A stretch of 7,063 nt of DNA from Deltaproteobacteria bacterium. GTDB lineage: Bacteria; Desulfobacterota_B; Binatia; Binatales; Binataceae. The stretch covers positions 1-7,063 of the forward strand of contig JAKAVX010000128.1 of NCBI GenBank assembly GCA_021827465.1, read 5' to 3'. Position numbers and translations under genes: made by a program. Under the pieces are notes generated by a model, which was not told the DNA's origin, searched no databases, and saw only the letters and a list, made by a program, of their open reading frames with translations. Positions 6,498 to 7,063 of the stretch are shown in pieces; positions within the stretch are counted from its first letter, which is position 1, and each line of letters starts with the position of its first letter.

Positions 6498-6680
6498 CGG
6501 CGACAACGAGTAGATTCCGATCGGCATGCTGCCGGTGACGTTGACCCGCAGCTGAGCGCAGAGGTGGTGTCGAAGTGTGTCGGGCACGCGACGATCGGCA
6601 TTACTGCTGAACGTTATCTGCACGTGTATCGGGAGCGAGATGCGGAAGCCGCTGAGGTGTTTGAGCGGCTCGCGGGCTGA
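6498..6680 (+). pseudogene. C-terminal remnant of a tyrosine recombinase (integrase)
   Basis: The frame ending with TGA at 6678-6680 reads SAEVVSKCVGHATIGITAERYLHVYRERDAEAAEVFERL in its last part. G-H (His codon 6585-6587) followed ten residues later by tyrosine (codon 6615-6617) is the signature of the final catalytic motif of phage-type integrases. A stop at 6495-6497 closes the frame upstream, and the R...H-x-x-R part of the active site is absent, so the gene is broken. A tRNA 3'-end-like sequence lies about 100 bp downstream, which is where an integrase gene usually sits relative to its attachment site. Confidence 0.75.
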
Positions 6681-6691
6681 ACCTCGGCGGC

Positions 6692-6943
6692 CCGTTAGAC
6701 GGTTGCCAGATATTTGTTGTTAGACGCAGCTGTCCAACAACCGTCGAACGATGCGGAATCCCCGGAAATCAAGGAGATCAAGTGGTAGCGCCAACGGGAA
6801 TCGAACTCTCTAAGTGGGGTCCCGGCAGTTCCCGACCGTTACCAAAAACCCGAGATTACGAGGGATTCCACGTCGCGCGACTCCCGTTCTCTACCGGACG
6901 CCACCGGCCGTTGCCGACCCATCCGTTAGACGGATGTTAGAGG
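6692..6943. repeat. Short GTTAGACG repeats around the attachment-like site
   Basis: CCGTTAGACGG occurs at 6692-6702 and again at 6923-6933; it is itself nearly palindromic (CCGT-TAG-ACGG). GTTAGACG occurs also at 6719-6726, 25 bp after the first, and GTTAGAGG at 6936-6943, 11 bp after the third. The pairs lie on either side of the tRNA-like segment at 6783-6808, which is how arm-type binding sites of integrases and their accessory proteins are arranged. Confidence 0.5.
6783..6808 (-). other. tRNA 3'-end-like sequence, probable integration (att) site
   Basis: On the minus strand this segment reads GAGTTCGATTCCCGT followed by TGGCGCTACCA: the TTCGATT T-loop, the 3' strand of the T stem, an acceptor 3' strand and a CCA end. 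The bases 5' of the loop (AGAGAG) do not pair with CCCGT, and no matching AGCGCCA acceptor strand or anticodon arm is found nearby, so there is no complete tRNA. A lone tRNA 3' end starting at the T-loop, next to an integrase end, is what an attachment site leaves behind. The amino acid cannot be told. Confidence 0.5.
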
Positions 6944-7063
6944 GCCGCTGCGCTTCACCCGGTTTCTGGATCGTCGCGGTCGGTGGAAAATCGGGGGGGG
7001 GGGGGGTACCTTTTGTTCCGGCCCTGACAGCACAGGGGGAACTGGGTTGCTCGGTTCCCAATC
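6944..7063. other. Non-coding tail with a 14-G homopolymer
   Basis: No open frame with recognisable content is present here. An uninterrupted run of 14 G occupies 6993-7006, followed by TACC and TTTTG. Such a run can be length-variable in replication but is also a common place for sequencing or assembly errors, so the sequence beyond it should be treated with caution. Confidence 0.6.

Noticed and set aside
6177..6623. Minus-strand open frame of 148 codons
   Set aside because: It crosses the istA/istB end, the IS66-like tail in another frame and the integrase end; no coherent protein.
6783..6860. Complete tRNA or tmRNA gene on the minus strand
   Set aside because: The 5' side of the T stem does not pair and no matching 5' acceptor or anticodon arm was found, so only the 3' end is present.

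Overview
The window looks like part of a small defence-type genomic island in a high-GC bacterium. The outer parts (about 1-490 and 4500-7063) are strongly GC-rich. The block at 491-4455 is visibly less GC-rich, uses many GTG/TTG starts, and reads entirely on the minus strand. No housekeeping gene is present, so the lineage cannot be fixed from the sequence.

Layout: 1-174 is the C-terminal end of a winged-helix type regulator (plus strand). 175-490 has no convincing gene. From 4455 down to 491, five minus-strand genes follow in transcription order: a TIGR04255-family protein; a helix-turn-helix protein overlapping it by GTGA; an unrecognised protein starting 2 nt later; an AbiJ-NTD3-like/TIR abortive-infection protein; and a PD-(D/E)XK-type nuclease. 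The first three are tightly packed and probably co-expressed. The last two follow a 76-nt gap and sit close together. A pair of 11-bp-spaced direct repeats (4475-4494) lies immediately upstream of the first gene and could be the operator of the helix-turn-helix protein.

The most notable feature is inside the TIR gene. A 14-bp unit is present in three perfect tandem copies (1534-1575). One copy gives an uninterrupted 300-residue protein with a normal TIR motif. Three copies add 28 bp, shift the frame, and remove the second half of the TIR domain, including the likely catalytic glutamate. Copy-number change could therefore switch this toxic effector on (1 or 4 copies) or off (2 or 3 copies); equally, it may simply be a recent inactivation.

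From about 4660 onward is mobile-element wreckage: an IS21-family left end with a 20-bp tandem repeat, an intact istA, and istB cut off after 26 codons. Next come a minus-strand tail resembling an IS66-type accessory protein, then the C-terminal end of a tyrosine recombinase (plus strand). About 100 bp further on is a minus-strand sequence matching the 3' end of a tRNA gene without the rest of a tRNA, as expected for an integration site. Short GTTAGACG repeats flank it. The window ends near a run of 14 G.
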